Source of the DNA: HGM12587 sp964602445
Lineage (GTDB): Bacteria; Bacillota; Clostridia; Lachnospirales; Lachnospiraceae
Assembly: GCA_964602445.1 (NCBI GenBank)
Contig: CAZRQV010000008.1
Span: 1-64,000, forward strand
Direction: 5' to 3'
Length of the DNA: 64,000 nucleotides
Of this stretch, positions 34,931 through 44,458 are shown in pieces; position 1 is the first letter of the stretch, and the number at the start of each line of letters is the position of its first letter. Position numbers and translations under genes: made by a program. The notes beneath the pieces were generated by a model. The model saw nothing but the letters and a program-made list of their open reading frames with translations. It made no database searches and was not told the origin of the DNA.

Positions 34931-35919
34931 GAGCCTTTTCCTCCTCTTCTGATTCTCGGATCTACCACACCATAAAGGAGATTTGCCAGCAGATTTCCTC
35001 CAAAGACGATTGCTGCACTGATGACTGTAATTCCTAACAGCAGCGGCACATCACTTCCTGTCCCTGCAGTTACCGCAGCCTGTCCCAGACCCGGATAAGA
35101 GAAGATCTGCTCTACCAGAACCGAGCCGCCAAAGATCTCGCTGATCGAACCAAACTGCAGTGTGATCGCCGGAAGAAGAACATTACGAAGCGCATGATTT
35201 TTTACGATGCTCCAGCTGCTTTCTCCTCTCGCCTTTGCAAAAAGTACATAATCACTTTCCATAACATCGATCATTTTTTCTCTGGTATGCAGGGTCATAT
35301 TGGAAATCCCTGTAATGCTCAAAGTCATTGCCGGCAGGATCGCATGACGGATCTTATCTGCCAGCGTCACTCCTGCAGCTTCTACACCGATCGGCACACT
35401 CAATCCAATTGGAAGCACCTGCAGCCATACGGCAAATACCATCAAAAGCACCAGTGCCAGCCAGAAGGCAGGGGTACTGGCGATTAAAAGGGAATATCCT
35501 TTGATCAGCTTATCGATCCAGGTATCTTTTTTCAGTCCGGCAATCATTCCAAGTACAAATCCGACCGCACCGGAAATCAGCCATGCAATCGACATCAGCC
35601 ACAGGGAATTCTGCAGTTTGACCGCAATCACCTGTGTTACCGGCTGACGATACAAAAGAGAAATTCCCATATCTCCTCTGAAAAAGTCGGAAGCCCAAGA
35701 GAGAAATCTTTGAAACGGCGGCACACCGACTCCCCAGTATTCTTCTAATTTTGCGATCTGTTCCGCACTCATGGAACCCAGCGCAATCTGTCCTACATTG
35801 GCCTGCAGCGGATCGATCGGTGATACACTGACCAGAAAAAAAGCTGCGATACTGACTGCGACCAGCAACAGCAGAATCCTTATACAATTTTTGCCTATAA
35901 ATTTCAAATGATCTTTCAC
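34927..35919 (-). CDS. ABC transporter permease (DppB/NikB-like)
   Basis: This 330-residue membrane protein has the family start (RILLLLVAVSIAAFFLVSVSPIDP), the typical GLGQAAVTAGTGSDVPLL region and the EAA-loop SDYVLFAKARGESSWSIVKNHALRN. It forms the channel with the DppC-like protein. It follows the binding-protein gene across an 86-nt gap with a hairpin. Confidence 0.92.
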   Translation of the reverse strand: MKDHLKFIGKNCIRILLLLVAVSIAAFFLVSVSPIDPLQANVGQIALGSMSAEQIAKLEEYWGVGVPPFQRFLSWASDFFRGDMGISLLYRQPVTQVIAVKLQNSLWLMSIAWLISGAVGFVLGMIAGLKKDTWIDKLIKGYSLLIASTPAFWLALVLLMVFAVWLQVLPIGLSVPIGVEAAGVTLADKIRHAILPAMTLSITGISNMTLHTREKMIDVMESDYVLFAKARGESSWSIVKNHALRNVLLPAITLQFGSISEIFGGSVLVEQIFSYPGLGQAAVTAGTGSDVPLLLGITVISAAIVFGGNLLANLLYGVVDPRIRRGGKGS

Positions 35920-35947
35920 GAATCATTTCCTCCCGTAACGGGCAAAT

Positions 35948-35968
35948 GGAGCCATTAAAAATGGCTCC
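35948..35968 (-). terminator. hairpin between the binding-protein and permease genes
   Basis: A perfect 8-bp stem GGAGCCAT/ATGGCTCC with a 5-nt loop lies between SBP and permease. Such hairpins often give partial termination or 3' protection, so that binding protein is made in excess. Confidence 0.6.
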
Positions 35969-36005
35969 GCCCAAAACTTCTTAACTTTTCTATTTTACAC
36001 AAATT

Positions 36006-37613
36006 TTAGTCCCATGTCCACTGGTCTACGTTATTTACTACCGACCATCCATGTCCATGAGGATGAATCTTCTGCTCTGCCACATTTAAATTGGTTTTTG
36101 ACCAGTATAAATGATCGATATTGGCAAGCCAGATCCATGGAATATCTCCCTCCTGTGTAACGCCGGTCTGTCCGTCCCACTGTGCCAGTTTCCACAAAGC
36201 ATAAGACTCTTCCAGCGTTCCGGCTGCCAGTGCTTCATCCATATACCGATCTACGGTTTCATTGGCATACGGAGAATATTCCGCATATTGTTCTGTTGTA
36301 TGATAAATATTATAAAATTCCATCGGTGTATGTGCACCCCAGCCCCACATTAGCGGTGTGGATAAGGCTCTTGTATACGCCACATCCCAGCCAACGCCTT
36401 CCAGCGTCACATCGATGCCCAGTGTCTTTAACTGATTGGACGTATCTGCTGCCATTGCCTGACGAACAGAATCACTTGCCGGATACATCAAAGTAAATGC
36501 CGCTTTGACTCCGTCTTTTTCACGAATGCCGTCTGCACCCATCTTCCAGCCTGCTTCTTCCAAAAGGGCTGCTGCACCATCCGGATCATACGCAACTTCT
36601 GCCTCTTCATTATACCATGGCATTCCATCGCAAACACTGTAAGCCGGTGTTCCATATCCATACATGACATTTTCGATCATCTGCTCCCGGTCAATCCCAA
36701 GATTGATCGCTCTTCTCACCAATACATCTGCAGTAAAATCATTTCCAATGACTGTTCCGTCTGCCGTTGTAGTCTGAGAAACTGCCGGAAGATTAAAACC
36801 ACGATTATCTACCGATGCAAATTCCAGAAGCTCATATCCATTTACCTGCTGCTCGGAATAAGAAGCCGCTGTATATGCCAGATCTACCTGACCGGATCTA
36901 ACTGCAGCAAAGGCTGCATCTTCTTCCATAAAAACGACGGTCACTTTCTTCATCAGGATTTCATCACCGTAATAATCCGGATTGGCTTCAAAAATAATCT
37001 GCTGTCCTTTATCCCACTGCTTCATCACATAACGGCCGGAACCGATCGGATGAGAACCATAATCCGACCCATACGCATGTTCCGGAACGATTCCTACATT
37101 GGCCATTGTATACGGCCAGATCGAATACGGTGTTTCCATCTGAAATTCTACGGTTGTATCATCTAATGCCACTGCCTCTTTCAGCATAGTAAAATCATTG
37201 ACGGAACTGGTTTCTTTTACGGTATTATAAGTAAATGCCACATCTTCTGCAGTCAATGGTTCCCCGTCGGTAAATTGCACATCATCCCGAATCGTTACCG
37301 TCCAGGTCATTCCATCTTCACTGACAGCCAGATCCGTTGCCAGATCATAAACGATCTCCAGATCTGTTGTGGTCGTTGTTAACGTACTCTGAATCAAAGG
37401 TTCATGGACATGTTCCCCTGCACCCCAGCCATAGGCCGGATCAAATCCTGCTTCCGGTTCAGACGTCGGTCCCATAGCGATTACCACAGAATCCTTTTCT
37501 CCCTGTTCTTCGATGGCCGTCATCCCATCGGATCCCTCTTCCTTTCCACAGCCTGTCAACAGCACTGCTGTCATGGCTGCTGCCAAAATCAGATTCTGCA
37601 TTTTTCTTTTCAT
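36006..37613 (-). CDS. ABC transporter substrate-binding lipoprotein (peptide/nickel family)
   Basis: This 535-residue family-5 binding protein has a lipoprotein signal (MKRKMQNLILAAAMTAVLLTGCG, lipobox LTGC). The large domain has ATDLAVSEDGMTWTVTIRDDVQFTDGEPLTAEDVAFTYN. The order binding protein, B, C, D, F is that of dipeptide and nickel importers. The C-terminus contains HPHGHGW, a histidine cluster that could suit a metal or metal chelate. Substrate is therefore either peptide or nickel/metallophore and cannot be decided from sequence. Confidence 0.88.
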   Translation of the reverse strand: MKRKMQNLILAAAMTAVLLTGCGKEEGSDGMTAIEEQGEKDSVVIAMGPTSEPEAGFDPAYGWGAGEHVHEPLIQSTLTTTTTDLEIVYDLATDLAVSEDGMTWTVTIRDDVQFTDGEPLTAEDVAFTYNTVKETSSVNDFTMLKEAVALDDTTVEFQMETPYSIWPYTMANVGIVPEHAYGSDYGSHPIGSGRYVMKQWDKGQQIIFEANPDYYGDEILMKKVTVVFMEEDAAFAAVRSGQVDLAYTAASYSEQQVNGYELLEFASVDNRGFNLPAVSQTTTADGTVIGNDFTADVLVRRAINLGIDREQMIENVMYGYGTPAYSVCDGMPWYNEEAEVAYDPDGAAALLEEAGWKMGADGIREKDGVKAAFTLMYPASDSVRQAMAADTSNQLKTLGIDVTLEGVGWDVAYTRALSTPLMWGWGAHTPMEFYNIYHTTEQYAEYSPYANETVDRYMDEALAAGTLEESYALWKLAQWDGQTGVTQEGDIPWIWLANIDHLYWSKTNLNVAEQKIHPHGHGWSVVNNVDQWTWD

Positions 37614-37674
37614 GTCTCAATCTCCTGTTTCTGCTCTTTTTTGCCCATTGGCTTCGTTCTAATTCACTGACTCT

Positions 37675-37703
37675 ACTTTATCAAATGGTTATTTTTTTCA
37701 CAA
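37675..37703 (-). promoter_or_regulatory. promoter of the ABC importer operon
   Basis: On the minus strand TTGTGA (37698-37703), a 17-nt spacer and TAAAGT (37675-37680) lie about 60 nt before the binding-protein gene. The match is moderate. Confidence 0.5.
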
Positions 37704-37733
37704 GCCACCCAGGGGGATATTTCGGACAGACAA

Positions 37734-37770
37734 AGGGCTGCCTGTGAAATTAAATTTCACAGACAGCCCT
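37734..37770 (-). terminator. terminator of the fumarate/Hdr operon
   Basis: A 16-bp stem GGGCTGcCTGTGAAATT/AATTTCACAGaCAGCCC lies 25 nt after the fumarase beta stop and is followed on the minus strand by TTTG. It marks the end of the long operon. Confidence 0.8.
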
Positions 37771-37794
37771 GTTCTCTTTCCTTGAAGAAATCTA

Positions 37795-38355
37795 TTATTT
37801 ATTTTTATTTTCCAAATAATCTTTTCTTCCAAGTTCATATAAGTTATTGCCTTCGCTGTCAATGATTACAACTAACGGCATATCTTCTACATATAATTTT
37901 CTTAACGCTTCTGCTCCAAGATCTTCGTATGCGATCAGCTCACATTCTTTGATACATTTTGCAAGAAGTGCACCGGCACCGCCGATGGCTCCGAAATAAA
38001 CACCGGAATATTGTTTCATGGCGTCTACGACTTCCGGAAGTCTGGCACCTTTCCCAATCATTCCTCTGGCTCCCACGCTCATCATCGTCGGCGCATAAGC
38101 ATCCATACGGCCGCTGGTAGTTGGTCCTGCAGAACCGATGACCTGACCTGGTTTTGCCGGAGTTGGTCCTACATAATAGATGGTTGCATCTGTCGGATCA
38201 AATGGAAGTTCTTCTCCTCTTGCCAGTGCTTCACACATTCTCTTGTGTCCTGCATCTCTGGAAGTATAGATGGTTCCTGTCAGATAAACGGAATCTCCTG
38301 CATGAAGTGTTTTTGCCAGTTCTTCTGTTAAAGGTAAGGTAATATGTCTTTCCAT
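37795..38355 (-). CDS. class I fumarase, beta subunit
   Basis: This 186-residue protein is the C-terminal half of the oxygen-sensitive 4Fe-4S fumarase. It has the family block YVGPTPAKPGQVIGSAGPTTSGRMD and GMIGKGAR with the substrate-binding KGAR. It adjoins the alpha subunit gene with no gap. Together they hydrate fumarate or dehydrate malate. A tartrate dehydratase assignment cannot be excluded by sequence alone, but the neighbouring fumarate reductase supports fumarase. Confidence 0.9.
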   Translation of the reverse strand: MERHITLPLTEELAKTLHAGDSVYLTGTIYTSRDAGHKRMCEALARGEELPFDPTDATIYYVGPTPAKPGQVIGSAGPTTSGRMDAYAPTMMSVGARGMIGKGARLPEVVDAMKQYSGVYFGAIGGAGALLAKCIKECELIAYEDLGAEALRKLYVEDMPLVVIIDSEGNNLYELGRKDYLENKNK

Positions 38356-39198
38356 TTAGATCACCTCCGATTTATGACGGGTTACATGGCAGTTGATGTT
38401 GATCGCACATGGCATTCCCGCAATATGAGTTGGTAATGTTTCGATGTTCAGACCGATGGCTGTGGTTTTTCCGCCGAATCCCTGTGGTCCGATTCCAAGC
38501 TCGTTGATCTTTTCCAGCATTTCTTTTTCCAGATCTGCATAGAATGGATCCGGATGAGAAGAATCTAAAGGTCTCATCAGTGCTTTTTTCGCAAGCAGTG
38601 CTGCTTTATCGAAAGTACCGCCGATTCCTACGCCCACTACCATTGGCGGACATGGGTTTGGTCCTGCAGTTTCTACAGTTTCAATGATAAAATCTTTGAT
38701 TCCCTGTAATCCTGCAGATGGTTTGAACATACGGATCGCACTCATATTTTCGCTTCCAAATCCTTTTGGTCCTACAGTTACTTTGATTTCTTCGCCCGGA
38801 ACGATTTCTGTATAGAGCATTGCCGGAGTATTGTCCCCTGTATTTCCACGACGAACCGGATCTCCTACTACTGATTTACGAAGATATCCTTTGTCATAAC
38901 CTCTTCTGACACCTTCATCCACCGCTTCTGCAAGATTGCCGCCTACGATGTGAACATCCTGTCCGATTTCTAAGAATACACATGCCATACCTGTATCCTG
39001 GCAGATTGGTACGTTGTTTGTATCTGCAATTTCAAAGTTTTCAATGATCTTATCCAGAACACCCTGAGCAACTGCACCATCTTCGCATGCTCTGCAGTTT
39101 TTGATGGCACATTTTACATCTTCCGGTAAATGTTCGTTTGCCGCAATACAGAGTCTTTCTACTACGTCTGTAATCTGGCTTACATTGATCTCACGCAT
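38356..39198 (-). CDS. class I fumarase, alpha subunit
   Basis: This 280-residue subunit carries the cluster cysteines: ICQDTGMACVF, GPNPCPPMVVGVGIGG and the C-terminal CAININCH. It supplies the 4Fe-4S site for malate-fumarate conversion. The start is set at 39198, since the upstream in-frame ATG at 39213 lies in the GGAGG site. Two-subunit fumarases of this kind are typical of strict anaerobes. In operon context it links the malate dehydrogenase-like gene with fumarate reductase. Confidence 0.9.
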   Translation of the reverse strand: MREINVSQITDVVERLCIAANEHLPEDVKCAIKNCRACEDGAVAQGVLDKIIENFEIADTNNVPICQDTGMACVFLEIGQDVHIVGGNLAEAVDEGVRRGYDKGYLRKSVVGDPVRRGNTGDNTPAMLYTEIVPGEEIKVTVGPKGFGSENMSAIRMFKPSAGLQGIKDFIIETVETAGPNPCPPMVVGVGIGGTFDKAALLAKKALMRPLDSSHPDPFYADLEKEMLEKINELGIGPQGFGGKTTAIGLNIETLPTHIAGMPCAININCHVTRHKSEVI

Positions 39199-39265
39199 TT
39201 GTATTTCCTCCATTGATCATTCCGGAATGCAGCTTTTTCCGGCTGCATTCCAAAATTTATTTTTC

Positions 39266-40885
39266 TTAAACTAATCTGTTTACGCCTTCCGGTCTGTAAT
39301 CCGGTAATAATTTCGGAGATACTACCTTCGGTTCGATACCTGCATCACTTAACATCTTAGAAAATTCATCTACATGAGAAAGTGTTAATTCTTTTAATTC
39401 TACTTCTTTGCATTTTGCACCGGCTTCTTTTCCTGCATTACGTCCGAATACGATAATGTCTAATAAAGAGTTGCCCATCAGTCGGTTTCTTCCGTGGATA
39501 CCGCCAACTGCTTCCCCTGCTACATACAGGTTTTCTATTTCAGACATACCGTTGACACCGATTTTAATACCGCCGTTCTGATAATGCAGTGTCGGATAGA
39601 TTACGATTGGTACTTTTCTCATGTCAATACCGCATCTTAAATACATACGGAGCATTCCAGGAAGTCTCTTTTCCAGAGTTCCTTCTCCGTGGATCATATC
39701 GATCATCGGAGTATCCAGCCAGATACCGTCTGCAACCGGAGTATGTACACCTTTTCCGCGTTCTTTACATTCTCTGATGATGCCGGATGCAGCAACATCA
39801 CGAGTTTCCAGCGGATGCATGAATACTTCACCTTCTGCATTAACAAACATTGCACCCATAGAACGTACTTTTTCTGTTACCAGCGCACCGTAGATCTGAG
39901 ATGGGAATGCAACCCCTGTCGGATGATACTGAAGTGTATCCTGATATAATAACGGAGCACCTGCACGGTATGCAAGAACCAGACCGTCTGCAGTCGCACC
40001 ATAGTGATTAGAGGTTGGGAATCCCTGATAATGCATACGTCCTGCACCGCCGGTTGCAATGATCACGGTTTTTGCTCTTGCAACCAGAAGTTCATTGGTT
40101 TCCATATTTAAGAGAACTGCACCTGCTGCTTTTCCTTCCGTATCTTTGATGATTTCAATCGCTGCTGTAAAATCTACGACCGGAATCTGACGGTTCATTA
40201 CTTCGTCACGCAGTGTTCTCATGATCTCAGCTCCGGAATAATCTGCTGCAGCATGCATTCTCTTACGGGAAGTACCGCCGCCGTGAGTTGTAATCATGTT
40301 TCCGTTTTCATCTTTATCAAATAATACGCCTAATTTGTCCAGCCAGTTAATCGCACTTGGTCCGTCGCAAACCAGTTTTTCTACCAGTTCCGGAACATTT
40401 GCGAAATGACCGCCGCCCATAACATCTAAATAATGCTGTGCCGGAGAGTCATTTTCTTTATCCGCAGCCTGAATACCGCCTTCTGCCATCATAGTATTTG
40501 CATCACCAATACGAAGTTTGGTAACGATCATAACATTAGCACCAGCTTCATCTGCTTCGATGGCTGCAGAAGAACCTGCGCCGCCGCCGCCGATAACCAG
40601 AACGTCAACATCGTAATCCGGATGGTTCAGATCGATCTGAACATCTTTGATTCTGCTTTCTCCCTGAAGGATCTCAACCAGTTCCTTCGGTGCTTTCTGT
40701 CCTGCGTTTGGTCCTACTTTGATTTCAGCAAAGCTATCGAGATTATAATCCGGATGGAAAGCTTCCAGAAGTGCTGTCTTCTCATCAGCTGTCATACGTC
40801 TTGGTTCAAAACCGATACGGTCAGCTCTACCTGCTTCAACCTTTTTAATGGATTCCATCATCTCGGCTGTATATGGTAAACTCAT
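39266..40885 (-). CDS. fumarate reductase flavoprotein subunit (soluble, TfrA-like)
   Basis: The 539-residue flavoprotein reduces fumarate to succinate. It has the FAD motif VLVIGGGGAGSSAAIEADEAG (about 96-116) and MAEGGIQAA for FAD linkage and binding. The substrate region is QYHPTGVAFPS, with the active-site arginine in ETRDVAASGI. The C-terminal FAD-binding block is GGIHGRNRLMGNSLLD. An N-terminal extension of about 90 residues is unusual and has no recognised domain. There is no membrane anchor gene, so it is likely cytoplasmic, as in thiol:fumarate reductase. Confidence 0.88.
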   Translation of the reverse strand: MSLPYTAEMMESIKKVEAGRADRIGFEPRRMTADEKTALLEAFHPDYNLDSFAEIKVGPNAGQKAPKELVEILQGESRIKDVQIDLNHPDYDVDVLVIGGGGAGSSAAIEADEAGANVMIVTKLRIGDANTMMAEGGIQAADKENDSPAQHYLDVMGGGHFANVPELVEKLVCDGPSAINWLDKLGVLFDKDENGNMITTHGGGTSRKRMHAAADYSGAEIMRTLRDEVMNRQIPVVDFTAAIEIIKDTEGKAAGAVLLNMETNELLVARAKTVIIATGGAGRMHYQGFPTSNHYGATADGLVLAYRAGAPLLYQDTLQYHPTGVAFPSQIYGALVTEKVRSMGAMFVNAEGEVFMHPLETRDVAASGIIRECKERGKGVHTPVADGIWLDTPMIDMIHGEGTLEKRLPGMLRMYLRCGIDMRKVPIVIYPTLHYQNGGIKIGVNGMSEIENLYVAGEAVGGIHGRNRLMGNSLLDIIVFGRNAGKEAGAKCKEVELKELTLSHVDEFSKMLSDAGIEPKVVSPKLLPDYRPEGVNRLV

Positions 40886-40898
40886 TGTTTCTTCCTCC

Positions 40899-41573
40899 TT
40901 ATTTCTCGATTTCTCTTGTATTGTAAAGTTCTTTTAATTCTTCCAGTGGTTTCTGCATGATCGCTTCGATCATTGCCTTGCAGTCTCCTCTTTCAATCTC
41001 TTCTACTCTTGCAGTCAGATGTTTTGCTTCCGGTCTGATATATTTTCCTGTCAGTCTTCTTGCAAGCAGTGCAACCTGCGGATGAGAGATTCCTGCCGGA
41101 CAGCGTGAAGAACATACGCCGCACATTACACAGTCAAAAGATAATTCTGCACATTTTTCGAATTCGCCTCTCTGAGCGTGTGCAATATACTGCATAACGT
41201 TCAGATCCTGTGTACATGCGTTTGTACATGCGTTACATCCGATACATGCATAGATTTCCGGATAAAGCTGCATCATTACCTGTTCTGTCGGTTTGATCTC
41301 AGTAATATCATAAACTTTCTTTTCCAGTGGGAAGAATGGTAAGGTTGCTACACACATGTTGTCTTCTACTTTGGTAGAACATGCAAGACAGCCTGTTAAT
41401 TCATTTTTTCCTTTGATTCTGTAGATCGTAGCACATGCACCGCAGAATCCGTTTCTGCAGCCGCAGCCGCGAACCAGCTGATAGCCGGCATATTCAAAGG
41501 CTTCCATAATTGTTAAATTCGCTGGAACTTCGTATTTTTTACCGTATAAATATACGTTAATCATATCTGCCAT
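40899..41573 (-). CDS. fumarate reductase iron-sulfur subunit (TfrB/FrdB-like)
   Basis: This 224-residue electron carrier has an N-terminal 2Fe-2S ferredoxin domain (CGCRNGFCGAC, with a later CLAC) and a C-terminal bicluster domain (CIGCNACTNAC and CVMCGVCSSRCPAG). In methanogen TfrB a further CCG (HdrB-like) domain follows; here it is absent, while a separate hdrB lies in the same operon. It is 13 nt upstream of the flavoprotein gene. It likely passes electrons from the Flx-Hdr module to fumarate. Confidence 0.88.
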   Translation of the reverse strand: MADMINVYLYGKKYEVPANLTIMEAFEYAGYQLVRGCGCRNGFCGACATIYRIKGKNELTGCLACSTKVEDNMCVATLPFFPLEKKVYDITEIKPTEQVMMQLYPEIYACIGCNACTNACTQDLNVMQYIAHAQRGEFEKCAELSFDCVMCGVCSSRCPAGISHPQVALLARRLTGKYIRPEAKHLTARVEEIERGDCKAMIEAIMQKPLEELKELYNTREIEK

Positions 41574-41594
41574 TTTTCTATTTCCTTTCTCGCT

Positions 41595-42449
41595 TTAGTA
41601 CTCAGGTGGTAATTCACCGATCTCATCATAACGGAATACCGGTCCGTCTTTACATACATATTTTGATCCGATATTGCATCGTCCGCATTTACCTACACCA
41701 CATTTCATACGAAGCTCGAATGTTGTGTATACCTGTTCATCTGTAAATCCTAATTCTTTTAAGCCCGCCAGTACGAACTTGATCATGATTGGCGGTCCGC
41801 AGATCAGTGCAACTTTATTGGTATCCAGATTTAATTCTTTTACATAATTCGGAACAAAACCAACGTGTCCGTCCCAGCCTTCCTGTTCTCTGTCGATGGT
41901 CAGATGAACATTGATGCCTTCTGTTTTCATCCAGACTTCCTGGATTTCTTTTAACTGCACCAGGTCGTCTGCGGAACGGGAACCGTATACGATGTCAACC
42001 GTTCCATAATCTGCACGGTTATCGATCACGTAATTGATTACGGAACGAAGCGGCGCAAGACCGATACCACCAGCGATAAACAGCAGGTTTTTGCCCTTTA
42101 ATTCTGTTTCTACCGGGAAATGATTTCCGTATGGTCCACGGACAGTGATCTCATCGCCTACTTCCAGGCTATGAAGATAATCTGTTAATTCTCCGCACTT
42201 TTTAATACTAAATTCCTGATATTCTTTGTTGGTCGGTGAAGATGTAATGGAGAACATCGCTTCACTGACACCCGGTGCACAGAGCATTGCGCACTGTCCC
42301 GGCATATGTTCGAAAAGTTTTCCGCCTTCCGGAGCATTCACACGGAATGTTTTTACGTCCGGTGTTTCCTGGCGGATATCTGTAATGATCCCTACCTTTG
42401 GAATTAATGTATCTAAAGTATAATTATCATGACAATGACATTCACACAT
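41595..42449 (-). CDS. flxA: FAD/NAD(P)-binding oxidoreductase subunit (FlxA/AsrB-like)
   Basis: This 284-residue protein of the ferredoxin-NADP-reductase fold has FAD-binding FSITSSPT-type and VRGPYGNHFPV motifs and the NAD(P) motif LLFIAGGIGLAPLRSVI. It ends in a 2Fe-2S cluster (CGVGKCGRCNIGSKYVC). It is the predicted NADH entry point. The start is set at 42449, where ATG and the upstream stop share a base (TAATG) and GGGAGG precedes it. The N-terminus CECHCHDN is an odd metal-binding-like sequence. Confidence 0.85.
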   Translation of the reverse strand: MCECHCHDNYTLDTLIPKVGIITDIRQETPDVKTFRVNAPEGGKLFEHMPGQCAMLCAPGVSEAMFSITSSPTNKEYQEFSIKKCGELTDYLHSLEVGDEITVRGPYGNHFPVETELKGKNLLFIAGGIGLAPLRSVINYVIDNRADYGTVDIVYGSRSADDLVQLKEIQEVWMKTEGINVHLTIDREQEGWDGHVGFVPNYVKELNLDTNKVALICGPPIMIKFVLAGLKELGFTDEQVYTTFELRMKCGVGKCGRCNIGSKYVCKDGPVFRYDEIGELPPEY

Positions 42450-43480
42450 TAGTTTGCACCTCCCTGTTTCTGAAACGCTTTGACTACTTTTACGATGTTT
42501 AAAGAGGATGGGCATTTTTCAACGCAGCGTCCGCATCCTACACAGGAATACATTCCGTCATTGTTTGCCGGGAAATAAACCAGCTTATGCATAAATCTCT
42601 GACGGAATCTCTGCATCTGGCTTGTACGGTTATTTCCGTGAGCCATCATCGTAAAGTCGGAATACATACAGGAATCCCAGCAGCGGTAACGCTGAACACC
42701 GTGACCTGTATCATAATCCTTAATGTCATAGCACTGGCAGGTTGGGCATACGAACGTACAGGTTCCGCAGGCCAGACATGGTTTATATAAGTCTTCCCAT
42801 ACCGGAGAATCAAATTTTTCCATTAAGTGATCTCCATCCCAGTCTTCTAAAGAAAGATCAGAATATGGAAGTTTTTCTACAATGTTGCGAATCGTTTCTT
42901 TTTCAGTTTCTACGACTGCTTCCTCACCGTCTGTCAGAAGATCTTCCACTGCTTTTGTCAGTGCTTCTCCCTTTTCAGTCAGTGCTTTCCAGTGCAGTTC
43001 TCCTTCGATCATCCATACAGCTACATCTGCTGCAGGTTCTGCACAATCGATTCCAAACACTTTACAGAAACAGGTTTCTTCCGGTTCATGGCATGCCATT
43101 GCAACGATAGTTCCGTGAGCACGTCTTGCAGCATAAAAGCTGTCTACCGGATTGGCAAGAAAGACTTTATCCAGAACTTCCACACCTCTGATATCACATG
43201 CTTTCATACCAAATACAACAAAGTTCTGTTCCTTTAATGTTTCCGGCTGAATCTTAATACTTTTTCCGTCTTTATAACAGGTATATAAATTTTCACTCTG
43301 TGGAAAGAATGCATCTTTTGGAGATTTCACGGTTTTTAATGTGTCTAAATCTACTTCTGCATCTTCTTTCCATACTGCAAAATTAGTCTGTCCGCTGATC
43401 TTTACCGGCAGATATAATTCCTGTTCTGCAGCAATTCTCTGGAATAATGCCGGCAGATTTTCTTTTGCGATCTTATACAT
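42449..43480 (-). CDS. flxB: 4Fe-4S dicluster electron-transfer protein (FlxB/AsrA-like)
   Basis: The 343-residue protein resembles the beta subunits of sulfhydrogenase and anaerobic sulfite reductase (AsrA). Near the C-terminus it has two cluster sets: CLACGTCTFVCPTCQC and CVGCGRCVEKCPSSLN. A preceding domain has MKACDIRGVEVLD. It sits one base before flxA and would relay electrons between the NADH site and HdrABC. Confidence 0.82.
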   Translation of the reverse strand: MYKIAKENLPALFQRIAAEQELYLPVKISGQTNFAVWKEDAEVDLDTLKTVKSPKDAFFPQSENLYTCYKDGKSIKIQPETLKEQNFVVFGMKACDIRGVEVLDKVFLANPVDSFYAARRAHGTIVAMACHEPEETCFCKVFGIDCAEPAADVAVWMIEGELHWKALTEKGEALTKAVEDLLTDGEEAVVETEKETIRNIVEKLPYSDLSLEDWDGDHLMEKFDSPVWEDLYKPCLACGTCTFVCPTCQCYDIKDYDTGHGVQRYRCWDSCMYSDFTMMAHGNNRTSQMQRFRQRFMHKLVYFPANNDGMYSCVGCGRCVEKCPSSLNIVKVVKAFQKQGGAN

Positions 43481-43483
43481 ACA

Positions 43484-44458
43484 TTATCCCCTTTCTGCCA
43501 CGATACTCGGCTCTGCATCATCAAATGTAAAGTTCGTAAGCGGTCCTTTCGAATCTGTATCCGCACCTGCCTGATATTCTCCGTATAATTCATTGATATC
43601 TTTGATGAATTTACGATTGAACAGATGAAGCGGAATTCCCTGTGGACATACTCTGCTGCATTCTCCGCAGTCAGTACATCTTCCTGCTACATGGAATGCA
43701 CGGATCACATGGAACATCTTTTCTTCGAAGGAATCTACATTTGCCTTCTGAGCACTGTCAAACTTGTTGCTGTCGAATACACATTTACGGCAGCTGCATG
43801 CCGGACATACGTTACGGCAGGCATTACAGCGGATACATTTGCTCAGCTCGTTCTGGAAAAATGCGAATTTTTCTTCCGGACTCATGGCTTCGATCTTTTC
43901 TACTTCTGCAAAACGTTCTGCATCTTTGGTATCTTTCGATTCCCCAAGAAGTTCATCATAGATCATATGCTCTTTGCCCTTGCATACGTGACATCTTTCC
44001 AGCATCACTTCTTTGTATGTACAGGATTTTTCACCATAGATGGTCTGGAATGTCAGTGTTTCACAGTCGTCTGTCATTTCTGCGCCGGAAACCGCTGTAA
44101 TTCCTTTGATTCCTGCTTTTTTTGCTTTTTCGATATCCAGCTTGCCTTTGCATCCAACACCGATGATATAGGCTTTTTCTCTGTCTACACGGTGTTCTTT
44201 GATCAGCTGGTTAAAACTATAAGTATCACATGGTTTTAAGCAAACCAGTGTCTTTCCTTCCAGTTTGGAAGCTTCGATCATATATTTGCTTAAGTTTGCT
44301 CCGCAAAAACCATTGTATACGAAATTATCCAATTCTTCTGCACTCTGAAAGTAAGCCGGTTCCGGATTGTATGGAAGATCTCCTGCTCTCCAACCAAGAA
44401 CACGTGCGACTGTTCCGTTTTCCAGAAGCTCTTTTGCACGATTTACTAATTCTTGCAT
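43484..44458 (-). CDS. flxC: 4Fe-4S/flavin-type electron-transfer subunit (FlxC-like, FrhB-related)
   Basis: The 324-residue protein has an N-terminal domain resembling coenzyme F420 hydrogenase beta/FdhB proteins (LVCLKPCDTYSFNQLI, IGVGCKGKLD). Cysteine motifs follow at ERCHVCKGK, CIRCNACRNVCPACSCRKC and CTDCGECSRVCPQG. It overlaps flxD by 13 nt and precedes flxB by 3 nt. In the described Flx-Hdr systems the corresponding protein is an Fe-S relay. A flavin site is possible by family but not proven. Confidence 0.78.
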   Translation of the reverse strand: MQELVNRAKELLENGTVARVLGWRAGDLPYNPEPAYFQSAEELDNFVYNGFCGANLSKYMIEASKLEGKTLVCLKPCDTYSFNQLIKEHRVDREKAYIIGVGCKGKLDIEKAKKAGIKGITAVSGAEMTDDCETLTFQTIYGEKSCTYKEVMLERCHVCKGKEHMIYDELLGESKDTKDAERFAEVEKIEAMSPEEKFAFFQNELSKCIRCNACRNVCPACSCRKCVFDSNKFDSAQKANVDSFEEKMFHVIRAFHVAGRCTDCGECSRVCPQGIPLHLFNRKFIKDINELYGEYQAGADTDSKGPLTNFTFDDAEPSIVAERG

